NCBI RefSeq assembly: GCF_018760735.1
Contig: NZ_JAHHZN010000001.1
Coordinates: 62,001 to 126,000, forward strand
Direction: 5' to 3'
Source of the DNA: Hymenobacter piscis
Lineage (GTDB): Bacteria > Bacteroidota > Bacteroidia > Cytophagales > Hymenobacteraceae
DNA: 64,000 nt
Shown here: piece by piece, positions 55,047-62,344 of the stretch
Position numbering within the stretch: position 1 is the first letter of the stretch
How the letters are laid out: each line of letters begins with the position of its first letter
Notes under the pieces: model-generated
Told to the model about the DNA's origin: nothing
The model's database searches: none
What the model saw: the letters and a program-made list of their open reading frames with translations, nothing else
Made by a program: the position numbers and the translations under genes

Positions 55047-55781
55047 CTACGAGCCGGCAATCAGCAGGATGGCCCCTACTACTGCCAGGGGCACCCCTAA
55101 AAAGACGGCCAGCAGAAGACCGCCGAATCCGCCCACCAGCCCCAGTACCAACAGCAGTCCGCCGCCGATTATCATTCCCAGCCCCAGCCGATGCAGTGGA
55201 CGATTGGCCTCCTCAGGGCTAGGAGCCGGTTTAGTGCCGGGATGCTCGGCGGCTATCCGGGCTTCGCGGCGCTTCCGCAGACGCCCGTTTTTTCCCTGAA
55301 AAAACAGCAGCGGAATACCAATGGCGAGGAGCGGCAGAGCCAGTAGCAGTTGGCCTAATCCGCCGTAGCCACCGTTGTCGTTGTTGGCCGCAGCAATCAG
55401 CAAGCCGATGCCGCCAAGAAGCGACAACGCTCCGGTCACGTTCACCACGGTGGTCACCGCGTCGGGCTTTGCTACCGGATCGGGGCGTAGCAGGCGCTCC
55501 AGCGCCGTATCGGGCGCCGCAGTAAGGGTAGGCCGCGGCGCAACCGGAGCCGCCACCAGCCTGGGGCTGGCGGGCGGCGTAAGGCGGAGAGGCGGCTCAG
55601 CATTGGAAACGGGCAGGGACGCCGACAGCTCCGGGGGCGCCACCGCGGAGTCGTTGGCGGGGAGGGAAATCGTAGCGCGGCCGTATCCGGTAGATTCAGG
55701 TAGCACCGTGGGCAGGCGGGCGCTCTGGCAGGCCACGAGCGACAACCCAATCAGCAGGTTGCCCAGGTATCGAAATTTCAT
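55047..55781 (-). CDS. Lipoprotein with C-terminal membrane hairpin (I)
   Basis: 244 residues from the ATG at 55781. Lipoprotein signal MKFRYLGNLLIGLSLVAC with Cys18, then ~85 residues rich in Pro, Ala and Ser, a hydrophobic Gly-rich segment (LSLLGGIGLLIAAA), a second (LLLALPLLAIGIPLLFF), a basic loop (KNGRLRKRREARIAAEH), and a terminal pair of hydrophobic Gly/Leu/Val helices. This is unlike ordinary lipoproteins, which are soluble after the lipid anchor; here four C-terminal hydrophobic segments are predicted. No family recognised. It shares its design with the gene at 56000-56569. Confidence 0.75.
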   Translation of the reverse strand: MKFRYLGNLLIGLSLVACQSARLPTVLPESTGYGRATISLPANDSAVAPPELSASLPVSNAEPPLRLTPPASPRLVAAPVAPRPTLTAAPDTALERLLRPDPVAKPDAVTTVVNVTGALSLLGGIGLLIAAANNDNGGYGGLGQLLLALPLLAIGIPLLFFQGKNGRLRKRREARIAAEHPGTKPAPSPEEANRPLHRLGLGMIIGGGLLLVLGLVGGFGGLLLAVFLGVPLAVVGAILLIAGS

Positions 55782-55913
55782 AACGGGAGCCACAACAGCA
55801 TAGTGAAGCATTACCAATTGCGAGAATCAGGCGGCTATTGCCGGCCTGTTACTGCTGCATCAAATATGAGACAAAAACTCAATTTGATAATACTTCGCCC
55901 TGACTCTATTCTG

Positions 55914-55978
55914 GTCTGGGCATGCTCTAGCCCAGACAGCACAAGCCCCGGCTGCCAATGGGCAACCGGGGCTTGTGC
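55914..55978 (-). terminator. Two stacked hairpins downstream of lipoprotein II
   Basis: GTCTGGGC (55914-55921) pairs with 55930-55937, and GCACAAGCCCCGG (55939-55951) with 55966-55978. Located 20-85 bases past the stop at 56000. Strong stems but no T run, so terminator activity is uncertain. Confidence 0.45.
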
Positions 55979-55999
55979 AGGAATAAAAGGCGAAGCCGC

Positions 56000-56569
56000 T
56001 TATACCTCGTCGAGCAGCCAGAGAATGATGAAGATCAGACCGATGATGGCGATAATGCCACCAATGAGGCTGAAAATACTGCCCGGCAGCAGCGTTACCA
56101 GGGCGCCTACCAGCAGCAGGATGATACCCGTGCGCAGGTTGCCGCTCAGGGCAGTAGCGGCGGCCGTTTCCGACTTTGCCTTCACCTGTACTTTCGAGGC
56201 TACCTTGTTGGCCTTCTTCACCAGCTTCTGCACCAACGCTTTCTGCACCAGGTTAAGCTTGGCCGGCTGGGCTACCGGAGTTGCTGCCGGAGCAACCGAC
56301 GCAACGGCCGGAGCGGAGGAAACGGCGGGAGCTACCGGGGTGGCGGCTACCACGACCGGGGCAGGAGTAGCCACGGGAGCCGGGGCAGTTACCATTGCTT
56401 CGGCGGCAGCCGGCGTAGCGGGCGTAACCACTACGGCCCGCTGGGTGCCGTGGTAGGCCGAGGACGTTTTGGGCAGCATGGCATACTCGGCGCGGTTGCA
56501 GCTCGTTAGGGCCAGGGCCACGGCGGCCACGGCCGTGAGCTTGTTGAGGATTCCGGACAGGTGTTTCAT
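56000..56569 (-). CDS. Lipoprotein with C-terminal membrane hairpin (II)
   Basis: 189 residues from the ATG at 56569. Lipoprotein signal (LTAVAAVALALTSC, Cys near residue 24), a short conserved-looking segment NRAEYAMLPKTSSAYHG, a Pro/Ala/Val-rich linker of ~65 residues, a basic helical stretch (VQKALVQKLVKKANKVASKVQVKAK) and two C-terminal hydrophobic helices (GIILLLVGALVTLLPGSIF and IGGIIAIIGLIFIILWLL). Same order of elements as the gene at 55047, though with little sequence identity, suggesting a distant duplication. Function unknown. Confidence 0.75.
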   Translation of the reverse strand: MKHLSGILNKLTAVAAVALALTSCNRAEYAMLPKTSSAYHGTQRAVVVTPATPAAAEAMVTAPAPVATPAPVVVAATPVAPAVSSAPAVASVAPAATPVAQPAKLNLVQKALVQKLVKKANKVASKVQVKAKSETAAATALSGNLRTGIILLLVGALVTLLPGSIFSLIGGIIAIIGLIFIILWLLDEV

Positions 56570-56795
56570 AAGCGGGAAAGAGGAAGGTGAATGGTTGAAC
56601 AAACGCGGATTGTACGTGCCAAATTAGGAAACGATGGCCGAATAACTGCTTACGCCCTGTTTTACCGGGTTGTTTTCAGCAGTAGTGTCCTGCGCACCAG
56701 CGCCGGGCCGAGAGGAAAAGAAGGAAGCCCGGCACAACCGAACGGTTCAGCTGGCGCGAATGTTAGAACTGCGCTGTTACTTTGTACCCGTGCCT

Positions 56796-57569
56796 ATGAT
56801 GTGTTTTAGAACGCCGCTCCTGCGGCTTGGCGCGACCGGCCTGCTGCTGGCTCCCGCTGCCTGTACCCAGCCCCTGTCGGAGGGCAATGCCGCCCAGCTC
56901 ACCGAGCAGCGTCGCCAGAACCTGCCCGATTCGAGCGGCTACGTGCGCCGCACGCCCCAGGACCTGAACGGCATCGGCAAGTACTACCTGGGTCGCCAGA
57001 TTGCCCACGTGATGGGTCACGAGGGCGCCGCCTGGCTCGACCGCTCCGGCCGGCCGGCGGAGGAAGGCACCGACCTGCTGCTGCGCGAGCTCCGCCTCAA
57101 GCCCACCGACGTAGTAGCCGATATCGGGGCCGGCACGGGCTTTTTCACTTTCCGCATCAGCCCGCTGGTGCCCCAGGGCAAGGTGCTGGCCGTGGACATT
57201 CAGCCCGAGATGCTCACCGCCCTGCGCGCCACCCGCGACCAGCGCCGCATCACCAACGTGGTGCCCGTGCGCGGCACCACCCAAAACCCCAATCTGCCCA
57301 CGGCCGGCGTGGATCTGGTGCTGCTGGTGGATGCCTACCACGAGTTTGATCATCCCCGGGAAATGATGCGCGCCATCCGCAACTCCCTTACTCCCACCGG
57401 CCGCGTGGCCCTGGTCGAATACCGCGCCGAGGACCCCACCGTGCCCATCAAGCGCATCCACAAGATGAGCATCGCCCAGGCCCGCCGCGAAATGGCCGCC
57501 GTGGGCCTGCGCCTCACCGACTCGGTGGCAACCCTGCCCCAGCAGCACCTGCTGTTTTTTCAGAAGTGA
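56796..57569 (+). CDS. Lipoprotein-type class I SAM-dependent methyltransferase
   Basis: 257 residues from the first of two ATGs at 56796. The first ~23 residues are a lipoprotein-like signal (LLRLGATGLLLAPAAC). The body is a Rossmann methyltransferase: motif I VADIGAGTGFFTFRI with D109, VLAVDIQPEM (motif II acidic residue), and VDLVLLVDAYHEF (motif IV). SAM is cytoplasmic, so export would be surprising; secreted-looking relatives of this family are known in several phyla without a defined substrate. Alternatively translation may begin at an internal start. A word-repeat element separates it from queA. Confidence 0.82.
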   Translation: MMCFRTPLLRLGATGLLLAPAACTQPLSEGNAAQLTEQRRQNLPDSSGYVRRTPQDLNGIGKYYLGRQIAHVMGHEGAAWLDRSGRPAEEGTDLLLRELRLKPTDVVADIGAGTGFFTFRISPLVPQGKVLAVDIQPEMLTALRATRDQRRITNVVPVRGTTQNPNLPTAGVDLVLLVDAYHEFDHPREMMRAIRNSLTPTGRVALVEYRAEDPTVPIKRIHKMSIAQARREMAAVGLRLTDSVATLPQQHLLFFQK

Positions 57570-57652
57570 TATAGGGCCTGGTTGATAGGGCTTCGTGCTT
57601 AGGCAGAGCTATCACCCAGGCTCTATTTCCCAAGCCCGAAGCACTACCCAGC
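57570..57652. repeat. Inverted word element between the methyltransferase gene and queA
   Basis: TAGGGCCTGGTTGATAG near 57571 pairs with CTATCACCCAGGCTCTA near 57610 with a few mismatches; AGGGCTTCGTGCTTAGG and CCCAAGCCCGAAGCACT are also opposite-sense copies. It starts after the stop and ends at the queA ATG. Confidence 0.6.
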
Positions 57653-58879
57653 ATGCCTGACCCGCGCCAGCTTTCCATTCTCGACTTCACCTACCAGCTC
57701 CCCGCCGACCGCATTGCGCCCGAGCCGCTGCCCAACCGCGACCAGTCCCGGCTGCTGGTGTACGAGCGGGGCATTATCGAGGACCGCACGTTTCACGAAC
57801 TGCCGGCTTTGCTGCCGGATAACAGCCTGCTGGTATTTAACGACACCAAGGTGGTGCGGGCCCGGCTGTTTGCCCGCCGGTCTACCGGGGGAATGGTGGA
57901 GCTGTTCTGCCTGGAGCCGGTGAGCCCGCACCAGGCCATCGAGCCGGCCATGCAGCAAACCGGCGCCTGCGTGTGGAAATGTCTGGTGGGCAACGGCCGC
58001 CGCTGGAAGGAAGGCCCCGTCACGGTGGAGTTTGAAGCTGACAGCCAGCCCGCCGTGCTGCGGGCCGAGCGCCAAGAGCAGCACGACGGCTACGCCCTGA
58101 TTGCGTTCAGCTGGGAGCCCGCCGAGCTGCCCTTTGCCGAAGTGCTGCGCGGGGCCGGCCACCTGCCCCTGCCTCCCTACCTCAACCGCGCCGATACGGA
58201 CGTGGACGCCATCCGCTATCAGACGGTGTATGCGGCTCAGGAAGGGGCCGTGGCGGCCCCCACGGCCGGCCTGCACTTCTCGGAAGCGGTACTGGCCGAG
58301 CTGGCCGAGCGCCGCACCGCCGCCGCCCGCGTCACGCTGCACGTGGGCGCGGGCACGTTTCAGCCGGTAAAAGCCGACCAGATGGCCGACCACCCCATGC
58401 ACGGGGAGCCCATCAGCGTAACGGCCGATACCCTGCGCCGCCTGCTGGCCCACGTGCTGGCCGGCGGCCCCGTGATTCCGGTAGGCACCACCAGTTTGCG
58501 CACCCTCGAAAGCCTGTACTGGCTGGGCGCGGCCCTGGTGCAGCAGCCCGCGCTGGCGCCCGCCTGGCACGTGCGCCAATGGCAGCCCTACGAGGACCAG
58601 ACCGAAATAGCGCCCACAACGGCCCTGCAGGCGCTGCTGGCCCAGCTGGAACTCACCCAATCCGATACCCTGCACGCCACTACCCAGCTCCTGATTGCGC
58701 CCGGTTACCGGTTCCGGCTCATCAGCGGCCTGATCACCAACTTCCACCAGCCCGAAAGCACCCTGCTGCTGCTGGTGGCGGCCCTCATCGGCTCCGACTG
58801 GCGGCGCGTGTACGACCACGCCCTGGCCCACGACTACCGCTTCCTGAGCTACGGCGACTCCTCCCTGCTGCTGCCCTGA
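57653..58879 (+). CDS. queA: S-adenosylmethionine:tRNA ribosyltransferase-isomerase
   Basis: 408 residues. Transfers ribosyl from SAM to 7-aminomethyl-deazaguanine at the wobble position of certain tRNAs, forming epoxyqueuosine. Conserved blocks: FTYQLPADRIAPEPLPNRDQSRLLV (start 10, shown by ends), LLVFNDTKVVRARLFARR near 62, YQTVYAAQEGAVAAPTAGLHF near 196, HVGAGTFQPVKAD near 230, and TNFHQPESTLLLLVAAL near 358. Length is slightly above the norm. Cytoplasmic. Confidence 0.95.
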   Translation: MPDPRQLSILDFTYQLPADRIAPEPLPNRDQSRLLVYERGIIEDRTFHELPALLPDNSLLVFNDTKVVRARLFARRSTGGMVELFCLEPVSPHQAIEPAMQQTGACVWKCLVGNGRRWKEGPVTVEFEADSQPAVLRAERQEQHDGYALIAFSWEPAELPFAEVLRGAGHLPLPPYLNRADTDVDAIRYQTVYAAQEGAVAAPTAGLHFSEAVLAELAERRTAAARVTLHVGAGTFQPVKADQMADHPMHGEPISVTADTLRRLLAHVLAGGPVIPVGTTSLRTLESLYWLGAALVQQPALAPAWHVRQWQPYEDQTEIAPTTALQALLAQLELTQSDTLHATTQLLIAPGYRFRLISGLITNFHQPESTLLLLVAALIGSDWRRVYDHALAHDYRFLSYGDSSLLLP

Positions 58880-59090
58880 ACGGCCTGGATGCTCAAGCAG
58901 GCGCGGTAAGCCCGCCGTGTTCGGGCAGAAAACACGTGGTGAGCTTTCTTTTGAAGATCAGCCCCTTGCCATGAAACTGCCGGCCTGGCGAGGGCAAATC
59001 GTCCGTTTTTCGGGTTTGCCGTGCGACCTGTGGGCCAACTGGCCGTATAAGGCGCCAGAAGTTCTTTCCTTGCAACCCTGACTCTACCCC

Positions 59091-59408
59091 ATGAAAAAGA
59101 TAGTAATGCTCCTGGCCGCCGTGGCCTTCTCAACGGCTGCCTTCGCCCAGGAAGTAAAAACCACCGTCCGCGACGATGAAACCGGCGCCAAAACCACCGT
59201 TACGGAGCGCGACAACGGCACCGTGAAAGTGGAATCCCGCACGGGCCGCACCGAGGCCGGCCAGGTTGCCTACGACACCAAGCGCGGCACCAAGCGCGTA
59301 GCCCGTAAAACCGGCAACGCGGTGGAAAAAGGCGCCAAGAAAACCGGCCGCGCCGTGAAAAGAGGCGCCAAAGCCGTAAAAAACAAAGCCGAAGACGTAG
59401 TAGACTAA
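59091..59408 (+). CDS. Small exported basic repeat protein
   Basis: 105 residues: signal peptide (MLLAAVAFSTAAFAQ), a polar stretch with VKTTVRDDETGAKTTVTERDNG, and then ~55 residues with a Lys/Arg/Ala/Gly pattern of about 11 residues (RGTKRVARKTG, NAVEKGAKKTG, RAVKRGAKAVKN) reminiscent of LEA or histone H1-like repeats. No cysteine. It could be an envelope stress or coat protein, but this is a guess from composition. Between queA and the convergent M14 gene, with a strong terminator beyond. Confidence 0.75.
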   Translation: MKKIVMLLAAVAFSTAAFAQEVKTTVRDDETGAKTTVTERDNGTVKVESRTGRTEAGQVAYDTKRGTKRVARKTGNAVEKGAKKTGRAVKRGAKAVKNKAEDVVD

Positions 59409-59463
59409 CCCAGTATCGGCCCGTGATGCGCGGCCCGCTACTCCTGAGAAGCCTCTTCGCAAG

Positions 59464-59504
59464 GCAAACAAAAAGAGCGGGCCGCTGGCCCGCTCTTTTT
59501 GTTT
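59464..59504. terminator. Bidirectional terminator
   Basis: A 19-bp perfect stem (59464-59482 with 59486-59504) and a 3-base loop; CAAAAAGAGCGGGCC ends in A runs on one side and T runs on the other, so it can stop both the small-protein gene and the convergent M14 gene. Confidence 0.92.
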
Positions 59505-59597
59505 GCGCCTACTCGTAGCGTCAGCTTGGCTGCGTGGCCAGGCGGAGGCATCACCACTGGCCCGGAGCGCCATCCGTACTCAGCGGCAATCAATAAG

Positions 59598-62186
59598 TTA
59601 CTGGCCCACGATGAAAACCGCGTTGCCGAAGAGCAGCTTGCCGCCCTGCCAGAAGGCCCGGAACAGGGGGTTGTCGGCCAGGAAAATAACCTGGCCGCGA
59701 CCCAGTTCCTGGGTGCCCAGCACGAAGCTGTCGGTGAGGCCGCGCTGGGTGCCGCGGCCGACGAAACCGGCGGCGTAGCTGTCCTTTTTGAGCACGCCCA
59801 CGTTCCAGCCGCCCTTGGGCAGAAACTGGTAGTTGGGCACCTCACGCAGCAGGGCGTAGTAGGTACTGCCATAGCCGAAGGCCAGCGGGTGGGTGTTATC
59901 GAGCTGCACGCGGAACACGCTGCCCTGCACCCGCTCGGCAATTCCTTCGCGCTCGGCGTCGGCGTAGCGGCGCAGGGCGGCGTAGGGCGTTTTTTTCTTG
60001 GCGGTGGCGGTGCTGTCGGTGGCTTTGGTTTTGAGCAGGAAATCCTTGGTGCCGGCCAGGTAACGCGAGGCGCCTTCCAGGGCAATGAGGCGGCCGCCGG
60101 CGCGCACCCAGGTTTTCACGCTGGCCAGGGCCCGTTCGGTCAGCACGTCGTCGTAGCGGCCGTCGGGCAGAATGAGCACGTCGAACTTGCTCAGCGGCAC
60201 GCTGCTGAAGTAGTCGGTGCCCAGCACCGTGACGGGGTAGCCCACCTGCTGCTCAAAAAAGTGCCAGACTTCGCCGAAGGCCGTGGCATCCACGCCCGGC
60301 CCGGCCAGCACGGCCACGTTGGGCATTTTCAGGGGGCGCACCGAGCGGGAACCCAGGTCGCCGCCGGTGGTGGAGAGGCCCGACTGCACGGCCTGCACCG
60401 TCACGCCCGCCGAATCGGCCTGGGCGCGCACCAGCTGGTCGAGGCGGGCGCCCAGCCGCTCATTGCCGGTCCGTGGGATGATGAGCGTGCCGCGCTGGTA
60501 CTTTTGCCCCTCGGTTTCGAAGGGCTCATCGGCCACCCGCAGCTTCACGCCCTGCTGCATCAGCCCGCTCAGGAAGCGCACGTCCTGGAGGCTGTTCCAG
60601 CGGGCCAGATAGGCGTAAGGCTTATCAGTTGTTAGTTGTTGGTTGTTAGTTGTTGGTTCGTTCTTACCTCCCGAACTGACAACTGACAACTGGCTACCAA
60701 CAACTGACAACTGATTTTTCAGGGCGTACCCATTCAGACCGAAGGCGTAGGGCAGCGACCAGGCGGTGAGGTCGTAGGTCAGGGAGTCCTCCAGCTGGGC
60801 CTGGGGCTCGAAGAGGACTTTCACCAGCGTGGATTTGGGCTGGTACATGCTGATGACCACGTCGCGGGGCTCCACCTGCACAGTTTCCTGCTTGCCGGTG
60901 GCGTAGTTGTAGCCCGTCTGGCGGCTGCGCTTGCCGGCGAAGCCGTAGCTGATTTGCTGGCGGTCGAGGTACTGGGTGAGGGCGCGCACCTGGCCGGGGT
61001 CGGAGGAGCCGGCCAGCACGTAGGATTTGTACTCGCCCCGGGGCTTGGTGCGGGCGTCGGTGTAGAACTTCTGGAACTGCCGGACCAGTTCCTGATGGCG
61101 GTCGGAGGAAGCCTGCAGGGTGGCCAGGCTGGTGGCGTGGTGGTGCTCGATGCGCTGGGCCAGCGTGAGCGTGTCGCCGTCGGCTTTGGCGTAGCTGGTA
61201 CCGGCCGGGCCGCCCCCGCCCTGCTCGTAGGTCATGCCGATGGCCCCGTTGAAGGAGGGCCAAGTGTCGCCGTAGAAGGGTGCGAACAGGTCGTAGGTTT
61301 CGCGGGTGAAATAGAGCCAGTTGTTCTGGTCGAACACCTTGCGGTTGTAATCCCCGATGACGTTCTGGAACTGGCGCTGCCAGTCGGTGAGGTCGGCGTG
61401 GAAGGGTTTGGCGGCCGGCGAGAAGTAGTAGGGCGCCGAAGGGCCCATTTCGTGGAAATCGGCGTGCACCTGGGGCAGCCACTGATTGTACACGGCAATG
61501 CGCTGGCGGCTTTCCTGCTGGGTCTGCCAGGCCCAGTCGCGGTTCAGGTCGAAGTAGTAATGGTTGTAGCGGCCGCCGGGCCAGGGCTCGTGGTGCTCCC
61601 AGCTCAGGGGCGAGGCGTTGGGCTGCTGGTTGGCCACCCGGTTGTACCACTGCGCGTACCGGTCGCGCCCGTCGGGGTTCACGCAGGGGTCGATGATAAC
61701 CACCAGGTTTTTCAGGTAGGCCTGCACGGCGGCGTCGGCGGGGTTAGCCAGGTCGTAGAGCACCTGCATCACGGCCTCCGACGACACGGCCTCGTTGCCG
61801 TGCACGTTGTAGCTGAGCCAGACCACGGCCGGGGCCGTAGTGGCCGCCGCACCCGTTTCCAGGCCCGCCAGGCGCAGGTTGTTGCGGCGGATATCGTCGA
61901 GGTGGCTCAGGTTTTCGGGCGTGGCCACGTACACCAGCTCCAGGGGCCGGTTCTCGTAGGTACGGCCGTAGCGCTGCTGCTGCATGCGGCCGGGGCTGTG
62001 CGCCACCACGTGTGCCACGTAGCGCAGCAGCTCGGCGTGGGGCGTGAAGCGGGTGCCCAGCTTGTAGCCCAGAAACTGCTCGGGCGTGAGCAGCGGCCCC
62101 TCGGCCGGGGCCTGGGCTGCGGCCGCCCAGGGCGCCAGCAGCCAGATCAAAAGCAGGCTCAGCGCCCGCAGGGTACGGTTTTTCAC
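59598..62186 (-). CDS. M14 family zinc carboxypeptidase with an inserted word-repeat segment
   Basis: 862 residues from a GTG at 62186 (MKNRTLRALSLLLIWLLAPW, signal peptide to AQA). Two upstream ATGs in frame (62252, 62342) would put ~20-50 extra residues before the signal and lie across the predicted promoter, so they are rejected. The M14 domain (~30-360) has the zinc motif H129-G-N-E132 and a third His at 245 (or 241) in QVHADFHEMG. It is exported and probably trims peptides. Residues ~491-521 (NQLSVVGSQLSVVSS ... NNQQLTT) come from an inserted repeat element at 60624-60715. The remainder is a helical and beta domain typical of the long Bacteroidota members. Confidence 0.88.
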   Translation of the reverse strand: MKNRTLRALSLLLIWLLAPWAAAAQAPAEGPLLTPEQFLGYKLGTRFTPHAELLRYVAHVVAHSPGRMQQQRYGRTYENRPLELVYVATPENLSHLDDIRRNNLRLAGLETGAAATTAPAVVWLSYNVHGNEAVSSEAVMQVLYDLANPADAAVQAYLKNLVVIIDPCVNPDGRDRYAQWYNRVANQQPNASPLSWEHHEPWPGGRYNHYYFDLNRDWAWQTQQESRQRIAVYNQWLPQVHADFHEMGPSAPYYFSPAAKPFHADLTDWQRQFQNVIGDYNRKVFDQNNWLYFTRETYDLFAPFYGDTWPSFNGAIGMTYEQGGGGPAGTSYAKADGDTLTLAQRIEHHHATSLATLQASSDRHQELVRQFQKFYTDARTKPRGEYKSYVLAGSSDPGQVRALTQYLDRQQISYGFAGKRSRQTGYNYATGKQETVQVEPRDVVISMYQPKSTLVKVLFEPQAQLEDSLTYDLTAWSLPYAFGLNGYALKNQLSVVGSQLSVVSSGGKNEPTTNNQQLTTDKPYAYLARWNSLQDVRFLSGLMQQGVKLRVADEPFETEGQKYQRGTLIIPRTGNERLGARLDQLVRAQADSAGVTVQAVQSGLSTTGGDLGSRSVRPLKMPNVAVLAGPGVDATAFGEVWHFFEQQVGYPVTVLGTDYFSSVPLSKFDVLILPDGRYDDVLTERALASVKTWVRAGGRLIALEGASRYLAGTKDFLLKTKATDSTATAKKKTPYAALRRYADAEREGIAERVQGSVFRVQLDNTHPLAFGYGSTYYALLREVPNYQFLPKGGWNVGVLKKDSYAAGFVGRGTQRGLTDSFVLGTQELGRGQVIFLADNPLFRAFWQGGKLLFGNAVFIVGQ
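60624..60715. repeat. Word-repeat element inside the M14 gene
   Basis: ATCAGTTGT at 60624-60632 is the exact reverse complement of 60707-60715. The left arm is GTTAGTTGTTGGTTG words; the right arm AACTGACAACTGACAACT, the same words as at 17437-17668. It is read in frame without a stop. Confidence 0.85.
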
Positions 62187-62240
62187 AAAAGAAAGGGAGT
62201 TAGGTGATAAGAGCGGCCGGGTAGAGCGGAGTTTCTGGTT

Positions 62241-62267
62241 CAAAGAAAGCATATTTGAACAGGCCAA
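62241..62267 (-). promoter_or_regulatory. Candidate promoter of the M14 gene
   Basis: On the minus strand, TTG (62267-62265), a 16-base spacer and TTTCTTTG (62248-62241), one mismatch from TAnnTTTG. Start of transcription at about 62235 fits the GTG at 62186. Confidence 0.4.
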
Positions 62268-62344
62268 GGACGCAACTGTGGTCGTTGGGCCGCATCTTTC
62301 TCCGCCACCGTACCCGAACTTCCACGCCAACCCCCTTTCCAACC

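Noticed and set aside
58880..59090. tRNA or small RNA between queA and the small exported protein gene
   Set aside because: No cloverleaf, no CCA end and no clear hairpin-terminator pair was seen in these 211 bases.
62187..62342. Upstream ATGs (62252, 62342) for the M14 gene
   Set aside because: They cover the likely promoter, extend into the start of the divergent gene, and push the signal peptide inwards.
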